A stretch of 64,000 bases of DNA. Origin: Microbacterium marinum. GTDB lineage: Bacteria; Actinomycetota; Actinomycetes; Actinomycetales; Microbacteriaceae. The DNA lies in contig NZ_JACHMD010000001.1 in NCBI RefSeq assembly GCF_014204835.1, positions 1 through 64,000 on the forward strand, given 5' to 3'. The position numbers were made by a program, and so were the translations under genes. How positions within the stretch are numbered: position 1 is the stretch's first letter; each line of letters starts with the position of its first letter. Below, in pieces: positions 1 through 13,155 of this stretch. The notes beneath the pieces are model-generated. The model made no database searches. It worked only from the letters and a program-made list of their open reading frames with translations, and was not told where the DNA came from.

Positions 1-24
1 CGAGGCGTTGTGGTGTGTTAACGA

Positions 25-56
25 GAAATGGCCACCCAGCTTTGGGTGGCCATTTC
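25..56 (-). terminator. rRNA operon terminator
   Basis: A perfect 14-bp inverted repeat (25-38 with 43-56) with a 4-nt loop lies just past the 5S gene in the direction of rRNA transcription. It is a strong stem. No long U tract follows on the leftward strand, so it may need help or act in both directions. Its position makes a terminator the simplest reading. Confidence 0.75.
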
Positions 57-67
57 ACGAAAGAAGT

Positions 68-184
68 CCGGCGGTGTCCTACTCTCCCACAGGGTCCCCC
101 CTGCAGTACCATCGGCGCTGTGAGGCTTAGCTTCCGGGTTCGGAATGTGACCGGGCGTTTCCCTCACGCTATGGCCGCCGAAAC
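68..184 (-). rRNA. rrf: 5S ribosomal RNA
   Basis: The reverse strand starts near 184 with the typical actinobacterial 5S 5' end and ends in the matching 3' strand near 68. The conserved internal segment CCGAACCCGGAAGCTAAG is present. Length is about 117 nt. It is the last gene of the leftward 16S-23S-5S operon, about 107 nt after the 23S end. End points are approximate to a few bases. Confidence 0.96.
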
Positions 185-254
185 ACTATTGATGTTTCAA
201 AATCGACACAACAGCATGAATGTTCATGTGTTGTGTGGTTCTCGACCGTACATC

Positions 255-281
255 GAGAACCACTCAGTGGACGCAAGCACC
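255..281 (-). other. 3' arm of 23S precursor processing stem
   Basis: In the leftward transcript this 27-nt segment of the 23S-5S spacer can pair with 3480-3506 in the 16S-23S spacer. Twenty-six of 27 positions pair (some G-U), with one A-A mismatch. The two arms flank the whole 23S gene, so they would form the long-range stem that RNase III-type enzymes cut when releasing pre-23S. The pairing is seen in the sequence; the processing role is inferred from other bacteria. Confidence 0.8.
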
Positions 282-291
282 TAGAACGGTG

Positions 292-3395
<3,104 letters not shown>

Positions 3396-3479
3396 AAATC
3401 ACATGAGTTCGAATCGTCAATCGAAATTGACTAATGATCTTTAAGATCATCTTTCTGTTCCGACCGAAGTCGAAACAAA

Positions 3480-3506
3480 GATGCTCGCGTCCACTGTGTA
3501 GTTCTC
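3480..3506 (-). other. 5' arm of 23S precursor processing stem
   Basis: This segment is the partner of 255-281; together they give a 27-position duplex with one mismatch around the 23S gene. It overlaps the boxA-like TTGAGAACT core, so antitermination and processing signals share sequence here. Confidence 0.8.
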
Positions 3507-3696
3507 AAAGTACGGGCGGTACCTCCCCCGCACCGGCACTGCCGGCAAAAGGAAAGGCCCTGAGGTTCGTCAGCATCAGATTCGAAGACCCAACCCATCC
3601 GGTCCCTCAGGACCCAACAGCGTGCATGTGCCAGAAGCCTCACCCCGAACCGTTCCAGACCCGAAGGCCGTACTGAATCCGGAAGTCACCCTCCGA

Positions 3697-3710
3697 CACC
3701 TCATCAAATG
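3697..3710 (-). other. 3' arm of 16S precursor processing stem
   Basis: In the transcript this segment, just past the 16S 3' end, pairs with 5473-5485 in the leader. It forms 13 base pairs with one bulged G and two G-U pairs. It would close the 16S gene in a loop for RNase III-type cleavage. The pairing is seen; the function is inferred. Confidence 0.6.
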
Positions 3711-3782
3711 TTCCACCCATGAGCTCCCCGCAGAGACATTCGCTCTGATCGGGGGCCTGGACAGCCGAAGCTGCCAGATGCT

Positions 3783-5312
<1,530 letters not shown>

Positions 5313-5472
5313 GAAAAATACTGACAACGACCGGAAAAAGGCCGAAGCAGCGAGTTTGAACTGACCAAAAGGATGTCAAAACTGACAATCCATAACGCCA
5401 ACCCCCAACAAAGAGGATTGGACTTGATCCAAAGGAATCTCACCCAGCCAAAACTGGGACGAGGTTATTTGG

Positions 5473-5485
5473 CATTTGACAAGTG
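5473..5485 (-). other. 5' arm of 16S precursor processing stem, in leader
   Basis: This leader segment pairs with 3697-3710 downstream of 16S. It sits next to the boxA-like element TTGAGAACTCAACAGCGTGCA (5484-5504 on the reverse strand), which resembles the antitermination sequence of other actinobacterial rRNA leaders. Confidence 0.6.
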
Positions 5486-5558
5486 CACGCTGTTGAGTTC
5501 TCAAGGATCGGATGCTCCCACACCACCCTTCCGGGCTTCGTAGTGAGGCAACTTCACT

Positions 5559-5587
5559 AGCTTAGGACACGTTCTGACCTCCGTCAA
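5559..5587 (-). promoter_or_regulatory. rRNA operon promoter
   Basis: On the reverse strand a -35 box TTGACG (5582-5587) and a -10 box TAAGCT (5559-5564) are separated by exactly 17 nt. They lie about 250 nt upstream of 16S and just upstream of the boxA-like leader element. This is the best sigma-70-type promoter in the leader; additional upstream promoters cannot be excluded. Confidence 0.7.
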
Positions 5588-5973
5588 ATCCGACACGCCG
5601 TGCTTCTTGCGAGGCGCGTGTGGCAGATCACCGAGGTCATCGGCATCCTGATCCCACCTAGGCCGAAACAGCCAGACCCAACCGCGAACGGTTGTTTCTT
5701 CTCAGGGGAGTGGTTCACCAGCTTGAGGGCGGCGGGCCTTTCGGCCTCTCGCTCTGCCCTGTGGGGCGAACAGGTACTAACTTACGTCGATCCTGGACCC
5801 TCGGCAAATCGTCGCGTGCACGCGGGCGTGTCGCGCGGAATTCCGCGGGCGCGGGGCGCAGGTCTCCGCGCGTGTTGAGGGCTGTGGGCGTGATCTCGAT
5901 CGCCACCGCCGCCATACCCTCCCCACTTGGACGCGTCCACCCCTTACGCTGCCCCGCTCGTTCGGGCCAGGGT
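5588..5973. other. intergenic region, no gene seen
   Basis: These 386 nt separate the rRNA promoter from the divergent maltokinase gene. Short open frames exist in several phases but none has a recognisable product or ribosome site. The stretch presumably holds upstream rRNA promoter elements on one strand and the maltokinase promoter on the other. I could not pick a convincing maltokinase promoter. Confidence 0.5.
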
Positions 5974-7218
5974 GTGAGTGTGCGATTCGAAGACGACCTC
6001 GGCGCCTGGGTGGCGCGACAGCGCTGGTATGCCGGCAAGAGTCACGAGCCCCGATTCCGCGTGCTCGACGCGCGACCCACCACCGGCGCGACAACCTACC
6101 TCGTGATGGACGACGCGGGTGCCGTTCCCACGCTGTACAACGTGCCCCTCGCACACAGCGACCGCAGCGAAGGGGACGACGTCGCCGCGCGCGACGGCGA
6201 CCGTCATCTCGTCGACGCGACGCGGCATCCCGACTTCACCATCGGCATGCTCCGCGACATGGGACTCGACGTCGACCGCGTGACCTCCTCGCGCGTCCTC
6301 ACCGGTGAGCAGTCGAACACCTCGATCGTCTACGACGTCGACGGGACACCCGCGATCATCCTGAAGCTCTTCCGCACCCTTCACCACGGTGAGAACCCCG
6401 ACGTCACCGTCCAGCGCGTGCTCAGCGAGGCCGGCTCCCCCTTCGTCCCGCGGTTCTTCGGCAGCCTCGACGCGGAGTGGCCCGACGTGGGCAGACCCGA
6501 AGGCGTGGCCCGCGGCACCCTCGGCTTCGCGCAGGAGTTCTTGAGCGGCGTCCGCGACGGATGGGCGATCGCCCTGGACGAAGCCCGCGCCGGTCGCGAC
6601 TTCACCGCCGCCGCCCGCGACCTGGGCATCGCCGTCGCCGGAGTGCACGGCGCCCTGGGCGCCGCCCTCGAGACGGCGGATGCCGATGAGGCCGTCGTCA
6701 CGACCACGGGCGCCGCCTGGGCTCGTCGGCTGTCGATCGCGGCGACCGAGGTTCCCGCCGTCGCAGAGCGACGGGCCGAGATCGACGCGGTGTACCGAGC
6801 TGCGCTCGCCCGCCCCTGGCCGAGGCTGCAGCGGATCCACGGCGATCTCCACCTCGGTCAGGTGCTCGCCGTTCCCAACGGCGGTTGGCGCATCGTCGAC
6901 TTCGAGGGCGAACCGCTCCGCCCGATGGAGGAGCGTGCGATCCCCGATCTCCCCCCGCGCGACGTCGCAGGAATGCTGCGCTCGTTCGACTACGCCGCCG
7001 CCGTCGGCGGGGGTCCGGATGCCGCCGCCTGGGCGGCCGCGTGCCGCGCGGCCTTCGTGGAGGCATACGTCTCAGCGCCCGGAGCTGTGGCGCTCGATCC
7101 GGAGCTGCTACGGGCGCTCGTCCTGGACAAGGCCGTGTACGAGTCCATCTACGAGGCGCGCAATCGCCCGGATTGGCTGCCCGTCCCGCTCGCGGGAATC
7201 GATGCCGCGTTGAGCTGA
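5974..7218 (+). CDS. mak: maltokinase
   Basis: This 414-aa product is predicted to phosphorylate maltose with ATP to maltose 1-phosphate, the donor for the GlgE route to alpha-glucan. The N terminus has the maltokinase signature WVARQRWYAGKS (residues 12-23). The C-terminal kinase lobe has the catalytic HGDLHLGQ (289-296) and metal-binding DFEGEP (309-314) motifs of aminoglycoside-phosphotransferase-like kinases. A GTG at 5974 is chosen because the upstream frame has no homology-like content; no clear ribosome site is visible. It converges on a TreS-like GH13 gene, the enzyme that makes maltose from trehalose, which supports the call. Confidence 0.88.
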   Translation: MSVRFEDDLGAWVARQRWYAGKSHEPRFRVLDARPTTGATTYLVMDDAGAVPTLYNVPLAHSDRSEGDDVAARDGDRHLVDATRHPDFTIGMLRDMGLDVDRVTSSRVLTGEQSNTSIVYDVDGTPAIILKLFRTLHHGENPDVTVQRVLSEAGSPFVPRFFGSLDAEWPDVGRPEGVARGTLGFAQEFLSGVRDGWAIALDEARAGRDFTAAARDLGIAVAGVHGALGAALETADADEAVVTTTGAAWARRLSIAATEVPAVAERRAEIDAVYRAALARPWPRLQRIHGDLHLGQVLAVPNGGWRIVDFEGEPLRPMEERAIPDLPPRDVAGMLRSFDYAAAVGGGPDAAAWAAACRAAFVEAYVSAPGAVALDPELLRALVLDKAVYESIYEARNRPDWLPVPLAGIDAALS

Positions 7219-7249
7219 TCCGCCCGCCGGCGATCAGCCCGCCAGCGGG

Positions 7250-9535
7250 TCACTCCGCCTCAGGCGCCTCCAGCAGGAGGAACATCGCGCCGTACCCCGG
7301 CAGCGAGACCGAGAAGCTCTGCAGATCGTCGACGCGACCGATGGTCTCCCCGGTCGCGGCGTCGACGACACGGCTCTGCGGCGTGAGGTGCTCCGACCGC
7401 ACCGTCCCCTCGACGGGGTCCGCCGAGAAGTTCAGGACCGTGACCTGCAGCGCGGCATCCGTGTCCGCCTGCCCGTCGTCGAGACGGTGCACCGACACGA
7501 GCATCCCGGCGTGCGCGACCTCCGGGATGTCGACCTGGGTGGCCGTGGCGATCCCGTGCTCCCGGCGGAGGTCGAGGATGGCGCTCAACCGCGACGCGAA
7601 CGACTCCGGGTCATCCAGCTGCGCGGGCAGCGGGCCGTACAGCGCACGGCCGCGCGGCATGCCGGACGTCGAACGCGTGGCGTCCGGATCCACATCGAGC
7701 AGGTCGTGCGCACCGCGCTCGATCCACCGGGTGTCGCCGGCGCCGATGAGATCGGCGACCTCGTCGGCGGGCAGGGTCAGCATGCCGACGAGGTCCCACC
7801 CGGAGAGGGCGAAGACGCCGGGCTGCCAGGCGTTGTAGGCGCACAGGAGCAGGTGCGCGTCGCGGATCGCGGGAACGTCGGCATCGGTGATGTCGTCGAG
7901 GCGGGGGATGCCGCGGGTGGCGGCGATCAGCGACGTCGTCGTGCAAGCGATGCCGTTCTGGGTGAAGACTCGGTTGTAGTCGCCGGCGTCGACGAGCGCT
8001 TCGGTCAGCTCGGCGCGGACGACCTCGGCGATCTCGCCGCCCGAGATCTCCTCGCCACGGAACGCGTAGACGTCATCGCCGTGACGGGTCGCCCAGTGCA
8101 CCAACTCGTAGGTGAGCTCATCGTGGTTCTGCAGACCGTGCACGAGCTGCACGGGCGCGACGCCGAGCTCGAGGGAGGTGGTGAGGGCGAGCCGGAGGAA
8201 CTCCGTCTGACCCGTGGCGAGCGCGTGGTGGTACCCGGGGCGGCCGATGAAGTCGTACGAGAGGTCGGCGCCGACCGCGCCGGTATCGCGGATGTCCTCG
8301 ATCGTGAGGTTCAGCTCCTGGAAGGTGAACCCGCCGACCTTGCGGACCATCCCCGCGATGATGTGGTTCGCGGCGTGTGAGAGCGGGTGACCCTCCGACC
8401 ACGCCGGGAGCCCCTCCGTGCTCTTCTCGACACCGAGGAAGCCGTTGGCATCGAGGCGGAGGGCGCTCGTCCCGAGTTCGCCGAGAGAGTGCAGTGCGTC
8501 GCCGATGACGAGCCGCATGCCCGCGAAGGTGGGGTCGAGCCAGTTGATCGAGGGCTGCCCCTGCTTGAAGTAGTGCAGGTATACCCAGCGCCGCGTGATC
8601 CCGTCGGGACCGACGACCGGCGCGGTGGCGCTCCAGTTCGTCTCCTTCACACCGGGCGTGTAGAAGATCACACGCTGCAGCGCGCCGATGATGTACCCGT
8701 GCTCGGCGAGCTCGTGCTCGGTCGCGGGATCGAGGTTGACGCTGTCGTATCCCTGCGGCACATCGGGCAGCAGGTGCCAGTCCTCGGGCGGGATCGCGAC
8801 CATGTGGTAGATCCCCGGGTAGTCCTTGAAGCCCATCTCGGCCAGGCGGAAGTCGGCGCCCTTGCCGGTGTGCCCCGGGACGATGTCGTCGATGATGCTG
8901 CCGCCGTGCGAATCAGCCACGTCGCACAGGTCGCGGAACTCGTCCTCGGTGCCGAACGCGGAATCGATGGCCGTGCTGATGCGGTCGAAGTGACCGTCGA
9001 CGCTCGGCGTCTCCCCCCACCCCGCGATGCCACCGGCACGCTTGACCGGACCGGTGTGGATCGCTGTGATCCCGATGCGCTCGAACGTCGACCACAGCTC
9101 GTCATCCCCGAGGGCGGCGAGGAACGACTGCCCCGGTCGGGTGATGAGCGAGATCGGGTACGCCGTGAACCAGACGTCGCTCGTCGCGATCGCGCGTCGC
9201 GCGTCGGGGCGGGCGTAAGCGTTGCGCCACATGGTCGGCTGACCCGAGAGTTGCCGGGCGAGCACATCGGCATCCTTCAGCATGGACTGACGCACGAGCC
9301 ACTCGATGTATGACGGGTTCGTGCCGTTGGCGGTCCGGGGATCCGTGCGGATGCGGCGGACGCTGCTGCCGCGCAGGTTGTCGCGCGGGCGCAGCCGGCG
9401 CGGACGGGCGGGGTAGCGCTGCTCGTCGTAGCTGATCTCGGGCATCTCGAGGTCGCCCTCTTCGGCTGCGGCGAGCGCCGACAGGTCGATGGGGCCGGTG
9501 TAGAGATCCTCGGGTCGGTCGTCCTCATGCGCCAT
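7250..9535 (-). CDS. GH13 trehalose synthase-like enzyme
   Basis: This 761-aa protein is of the alpha-amylase superfamily. All four GH13 regions are present: [10 protein letters not shown] (about 213), the nucleophile Asp in LRLDANG (about 362), the acid/base Glu in FQELNL (about 407) and the third Asp in QNHDELT (about 472). The NHDELT string is typical of trehalose synthases (maltose/trehalose interconversion). The N-terminal 130 residues and the usual TreS opening (YEVSVRSF-type) are not seen, so it is a divergent member. A C-terminal beta domain ends the protein. Convergence with maltokinase supports a trehalose-to-maltose role. The start is ATG at 9535; a GTG at 9544 is possible. Confidence 0.75.
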   Translation of the reverse strand: MAHEDDRPEDLYTGPIDLSALAAAEEGDLEMPEISYDEQRYPARPRRLRPRDNLRGSSVRRIRTDPRTANGTNPSYIEWLVRQSMLKDADVLARQLSGQPTMWRNAYARPDARRAIATSDVWFTAYPISLITRPGQSFLAALGDDELWSTFERIGITAIHTGPVKRAGGIAGWGETPSVDGHFDRISTAIDSAFGTEDEFRDLCDVADSHGGSIIDDIVPGHTGKGADFRLAEMGFKDYPGIYHMVAIPPEDWHLLPDVPQGYDSVNLDPATEHELAEHGYIIGALQRVIFYTPGVKETNWSATAPVVGPDGITRRWVYLHYFKQGQPSINWLDPTFAGMRLVIGDALHSLGELGTSALRLDANGFLGVEKSTEGLPAWSEGHPLSHAANHIIAGMVRKVGGFTFQELNLTIEDIRDTGAVGADLSYDFIGRPGYHHALATGQTEFLRLALTTSLELGVAPVQLVHGLQNHDELTYELVHWATRHGDDVYAFRGEEISGGEIAEVVRAELTEALVDAGDYNRVFTQNGIACTTTSLIAATRGIPRLDDITDADVPAIRDAHLLLCAYNAWQPGVFALSGWDLVGMLTLPADEVADLIGAGDTRWIERGAHDLLDVDPDATRSTSGMPRGRALYGPLPAQLDDPESFASRLSAILDLRREHGIATATQVDIPEVAHAGMLVSVHRLDDGQADTDAALQVTVLNFSADPVEGTVRSEHLTPQSRVVDAATGETIGRVDDLQSFSVSLPGYGAMFLLLEAPEAE

Positions 9536-9607
9536 GGAGTCCACGCTACGGAGCCGGTCGCCGGAATGGCAGGTCTGGCATCCGCGGGCCGGACCGGGTA
9601 TGGCGGG

Positions 9608-10567
9608 TCAGTGCGCCGGGATGAGCTTCGGGATCACACGGACGTAGACGACCATGCCGATGAGTTCGATGAGGGTCTGCGCGACGACCACTGCGGGTGC
9701 GAGCGCGAACTCGGCGGGGAGCGCGAGCGCCAGCGGAAGGACGACGAGCGAGTTCCGCGTCGCACCGGAGAACGTCACCGCCCGCGCACTCGGGACATCG
9801 AGCTTCGCAACGCGGGCGACGGCGATGCCGACGAGCGCCATCACGACGAGGAAGCCGGCGAAGATCGGCAGCACCGCGGCGAGCGCCGCGACGTTGCCGA
9901 GGACGAGCGCCGCCTGCGACGCGACGACCACGAACAGGGTGAGTACCATCAACGGCACCATGGATGCCGCGCCGACCCGTTCCACGCCGCGGGCCCAGCT
10001 CGTGCGACGCGCGGCCCACTGGGTCACCGCCGCGAGCAGCAGCGGGACCACGATGAGGAAGACGAACGCTTCGATGAAGGGCGCCGCGTCGATGCCGCCG
10101 AGCATCCCCTGTCCCGCGAACGCCGTGAGGTACACGGGGAGCAACAACATCTGCAGGAGCATCAGCAGCGGCGCCGCGGCCAGCAGCTTGTCCTGGGCGC
10201 CGCCGGCGAGGCCAGTGAACACGATCACGTAGTCGACGCACGGGGTGAGCAAGACCAGCAGCACGCCGATCAGCAGCGCGGCATCCGTCGCGACGAAGCG
10301 GGACAGCACGAAGACGATGAGCGGGACGATCGCGAAGTTGAGGATCAGCAACGTCACGAGGAACCGCAGGTCGCGGAACGCCTCGGCGATGCGCCCGAAG
10401 GGGACGCCGAGGAACGTCACGAACAGCAGAACCGAGAGGACGGGGGTGATCGCGACGTCGAGCGTGGGGGCCGACGGGATCAGCCAGCCGAGCGTGAGGC
10501 CCGCGGCGATCGCGACGACGTAGAACGCGATCTGGTGGCGTTCCGCCCACCCCTGCGCAGCGCTCAC
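9608..10567 (-). CDS. arsenite/bile-acid-type (BART superfamily) transporter
   Basis: This integral membrane protein of about 319 aa has some ten hydrophobic segments. Two blocks fit the ACR3/bile-acid sodium symporter superfamily: TPCVDYVIVFTGLAGG in the middle and GATRNSLVVLPLALALP near the C terminus. The closest type is the arsenic-resistance permease group, which exports arsenite. No arsR, arsC or other arsenic gene lies nearby, so the substrate is uncertain. GTG starts at 10567 or 10573 fit the first membrane helix; an upstream ATG at 10636 would add 23 charged residues. Nothing recognisable lies in the 247 nt between this start and the lactate permease stop. Confidence 0.78.
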   Translation of the reverse strand: MSAAQGWAERHQIAFYVVAIAAGLTLGWLIPSAPTLDVAITPVLSVLLFVTFLGVPFGRIAEAFRDLRFLVTLLILNFAIVPLIVFVLSRFVATDAALLIGVLLVLLTPCVDYVIVFTGLAGGAQDKLLAAAPLLMLLQMLLLPVYLTAFAGQGMLGGIDAAPFIEAFVFLIVVPLLLAAVTQWAARRTSWARGVERVGAASMVPLMVLTLFVVVASQAALVLGNVAALAAVLPIFAGFLVVMALVGIAVARVAKLDVPSARAVTFSGATRNSLVVLPLALALPAEFALAPAVVVAQTLIELIGMVVYVRVIPKLIPAH

Positions 10568-10814
10568 GCGCACACCGTGGACGCGACGGGAAGCGGCATC
10601 CCTCGACCGTATCCGGGCGGGATGCCACGGAGTCATCGCTCCAGGAGTATCGTCGCGTGCGCACGAAACGGTGAGCCGGGAAGTCTGGTCGGCAGCGGTC
10701 TGTCGACCGTTCCCTGCGACCGAAAGTTCCCCATGCACGACGCCTGCGCATGACCGCGCTCGGCGACGAGCTCGAAAGTGGTGCCCGACTCCCTTCACGC
10801 CGTGCTCGAGATGA

Positions 10815-12422
10815 TCAGCGCACGAGCGAGAGCAAGAACACCCAGACGCACACGTAGGCGAGCATGCCGAGGCTGTACTTGATCGACGCCCGCAGGATCT
10901 CGCTCTCGCGGCCGGTCAGCCCGACGGCACCCGCCGCGATGGCGATCGACTGCGGTGAGACCACCTTCGCGACGGTGCCACCGGCAGTGTTGGCGGCAAC
11001 GAGCAGCGTCGGGTCGACCCCAATGCGCTGCGCAGTGACGGTTTGGAGGTGCGCGAAGAGCGTGTTGTTGTTCACCACCGACCCTGTCACGAACACACCG
11101 AACCAGCCGATGATCGGCGCAAACAGCGGGAACACGAGGCCCACCGCCGCCAGGGCGTTGCCGATCGTTGCGGACCCTCCGGAGAAGTTGGCGATGTTCG
11201 CGATGACGAGGATCAGTGCGATCAGGATGATCGGCGTGCCCAGGGCTCGAACGGTCCCGACGAGCTGTCGCCCCAGCTCGTCGACGCTCACTCGCGGCAT
11301 CGTGAGGAAGGAGACGATCACCGCGATGAGAATCGCTGTACCGGTGGCGTTGACCGGGGTGAATGCCCAGGTTGTCGCGACCGCTGCGTCGGACCCGGCG
11401 GGAACGACGACGCCCGTGATACCCGGGATCGGGACAGCGAAGGTCAACCACGCCAGCGGGCCTTCGGCAGCGAAGAGCGCCTTGAACCACGGAATGCTCC
11501 ACACGAAGATGAGGCCGGTGAGGATGTAGAACGGGCTCCACGCGACCACGACATCGCCGAAGTCCTGTCGAACGCGATCCGGGATCTCACTCCCCCCTTC
11601 GCGATAGACGCGTTGCGGCTGCCAAATCCGCGAGACCCCGAAGACGACAACCATTCCCACCAGCCCCGGGACGATGTCCGCGAGCTCGGGGCCGAGGAAG
11701 AGCAGGATGACGGCTTGTGTGCCTGCGTACGCGACGGCGACGGCCGCGGTGATCGGGAGTGTCTCTCGCAGCCCGCGAAGGCCGTCGAGGATCATGACGA
11801 GGATGAACGGCACGCTGAAGGTGAGAAGTTGGAGGACGAGTACCATATCGGCGGACAGGTCGGCGAGTGGCACCTCACCGACCTGCGCGCCGACGATGAC
11901 GGGAATACCAATCGCTCCGTATGCCCCGGCGGCGACGTTGGCAACGAGCGACAGCATGGCGGCTTTGATCGGGCCGAACCCAAGTTGCACGAGCAGCGCG
12001 GCGCAGATGGCGATCGGCACACCGAACCCCGCTGCGCCCTCGAGGAACGCTCCGAAGCAGAAGGTGATGAGCAGCACCTGGATGCGTTGATCGGGTGAGA
12101 TGCCGGAGATGCTGTCGCGGATGACATCGAAGCGCCCGCTGGCGACGGTGATGCGGTACAGCCACACGGCCATGACGATGATGTACGCGATCGGCCAGAT
12201 CGCGGTGAGGACCCCGAAGAGCCCCGCGCCGGCGACTGAGCCGATCGGCATCCCGAACGGCCACACCGCGACGACGATCTCCACGATGACGGCAATCGCC
12301 GCGGCGACGAGGCCGCTGAGCTTGAAGACGAGCAAGCCGATCAGGAAGACGGCGATAGGGAGAACAGCGATGAGAGCGGACAGCCAGAGTTGGCCGGTCG
12401 GGTCAAGCGTCTGAGTCCACAT
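10815..12422 (-). CDS. lldP: L-lactate permease
   Basis: This 535-aa membrane protein has about 13-14 hydrophobic segments and the LctP-family pattern throughout, including FGAFLEGAAGFGVPIAI in the first half and VNNNTLFAHLQ near the C terminus. The family imports lactate or glycolate with protons. It has a good ribosome site (AGAGGAG, 7 nt before ATG). No lactate-utilisation operon (lutABC or lldD) or regulator is adjacent; an L-lactate dehydrogenase lies 2 kb away on the other strand. Expression is probably from its own promoter. Confidence 0.92.
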   Translation of the reverse strand: MWTQTLDPTGQLWLSALIAVLPIAVFLIGLLVFKLSGLVAAAIAVIVEIVVAVWPFGMPIGSVAGAGLFGVLTAIWPIAYIIVMAVWLYRITVASGRFDVIRDSISGISPDQRIQVLLITFCFGAFLEGAAGFGVPIAICAALLVQLGFGPIKAAMLSLVANVAAGAYGAIGIPVIVGAQVGEVPLADLSADMVLVLQLLTFSVPFILVMILDGLRGLRETLPITAAVAVAYAGTQAVILLFLGPELADIVPGLVGMVVVFGVSRIWQPQRVYREGGSEIPDRVRQDFGDVVVAWSPFYILTGLIFVWSIPWFKALFAAEGPLAWLTFAVPIPGITGVVVPAGSDAAVATTWAFTPVNATGTAILIAVIVSFLTMPRVSVDELGRQLVGTVRALGTPIILIALILVIANIANFSGGSATIGNALAAVGLVFPLFAPIIGWFGVFVTGSVVNNNTLFAHLQTVTAQRIGVDPTLLVAANTAGGTVAKVVSPQSIAIAAGAVGLTGRESEILRASIKYSLGMLAYVCVWVFLLSLVR

Positions 12423-12719
12423 GGGGGCGCTCCTCTAGGGTCGATTCGGGCTCATGCTATCGACGTGCAGATCCCGATAACGAGCAGATTTGTGTGGCGG
12501 GATGCGGCGTCAGCACGCCTGCAGTGAGCGTCAGGCCCGCAGCCGCGTGATCGGCGAACGGGTCCGCGGCAAGCAGCGGCCGGGTTCTCGTCATGCGATG
12601 CCGGAGCGGGTATACCGATCACGAGGAACACCCATGGCTTCGAAGTGCAGACTGGGCGCGAGCGCCCGCGCTTTGCTGAACGGGGCACGCCGTCGCCTCA
12701 CGGCGGCATCTAGAAATGG
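12423..12719. other. intergenic region, no gene seen
   Basis: About 300 nt lie between the lactate permease start and the terminator beside tRNA-Ser. It must contain the lldP promoter. The open frames here run into the tRNA or terminator and encode arginine/alanine-rich strings without family resemblance. I see no clear operator palindrome. Confidence 0.5.
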
Positions 12720-12746
12720 AAAAACCCCCGACTCGCGGGGGTTTTT
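12720..12746 (-). terminator. terminator of tRNA-Ser
   Basis: A 10-bp GC-rich stem with a 5-nt loop is flanked by A runs on one side and T runs on the other (aaaaacccccg ... cgggggttttt). This is a classic factor-independent terminator that can work in both directions. It lies directly after the tRNA-Ser 3' end. Confidence 0.92.
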
Positions 12747-12747
12747 C

Positions 12748-12838
12748 TGGCGGTGACGGTGGGATTTGAACCCACGGTAGGGGGTTACCCTACACAACTT
12801 TTCGAGAGTTGCACCTTCGGCCGCTCGGACACGTCACC
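12748..12838 (-). tRNA. tRNA-Ser (CGA)
   Basis: The reverse strand folds as a class II tRNA with acceptor stem GGTGACG/CGTCACC, discriminator G, an encoded CCA end (12748-12750) and a long variable arm. The anticodon stem encloses the loop CTCGAAA, giving anticodon CGA, which reads the serine codon UCG. That codon is common in this GC-rich genome. Confidence 0.96.
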
Positions 12839-12848
12839 GTCGTCCAGT

Positions 12849-13034
12849 TTACGACACGATCCGAAATGCCGCGAACCACGTCAGCCGCGGCCCGCTCCAT
12901 CCAGCTCCCCGAACACGCTCTTTGTCGGCGAGTGCCTCGTCGATCGGCCCCTGCGTGACGATCACGAACCGCGCGTCGTCCTGGTCGACGAGCCGCACCT
13001 CCCCCGACGGCCCCTCGAGGACGTACTCCGGCAT
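12849..13034 (-). CDS. small conserved-type hypothetical protein
   Basis: A 61-aa protein beginning MPEYVLEGPSGEVRLVDQDD. It is soluble with no signal peptide or cysteine and ends in an aromatic-rich tail. It looks like a real gene by its codon use and balanced composition, but I do not recognise the family. An in-frame ATG at 13043 would add three residues. It is divergent from the exporter gene at 13156 and next to tRNA-Ser. Confidence 0.55.
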   Translation of the reverse strand: MPEYVLEGPSGEVRLVDQDDARFVIVTQGPIDEALADKERVRGAGWSGPRLTWFAAFRIVS

Positions 13035-13155
13035 CCGCACCATCGTCAGCCGGCGGCGCTGGGTGGCGAGGTCATGGCGGCTCCTTCGTGGCATCCGTTC
13101 CTGCAGGGTACGCCGCACCGCCCACACCGGTCAGGGGCGGGCGTACGGTGAGCAC

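Noticed and set aside
9608-10567. Arsenic resistance operon
   Set aside because: Only the transporter is present. No arsR, arsC or arsenite-related gene is adjacent, so a resistance operon cannot be claimed.
12490-12756. Forward open frame of 88 codons running into the terminator and tRNA-Ser
   Set aside because: It crosses a factor-independent terminator and the tRNA, encodes an Arg-rich string with no family resemblance, and has no ribosome site.
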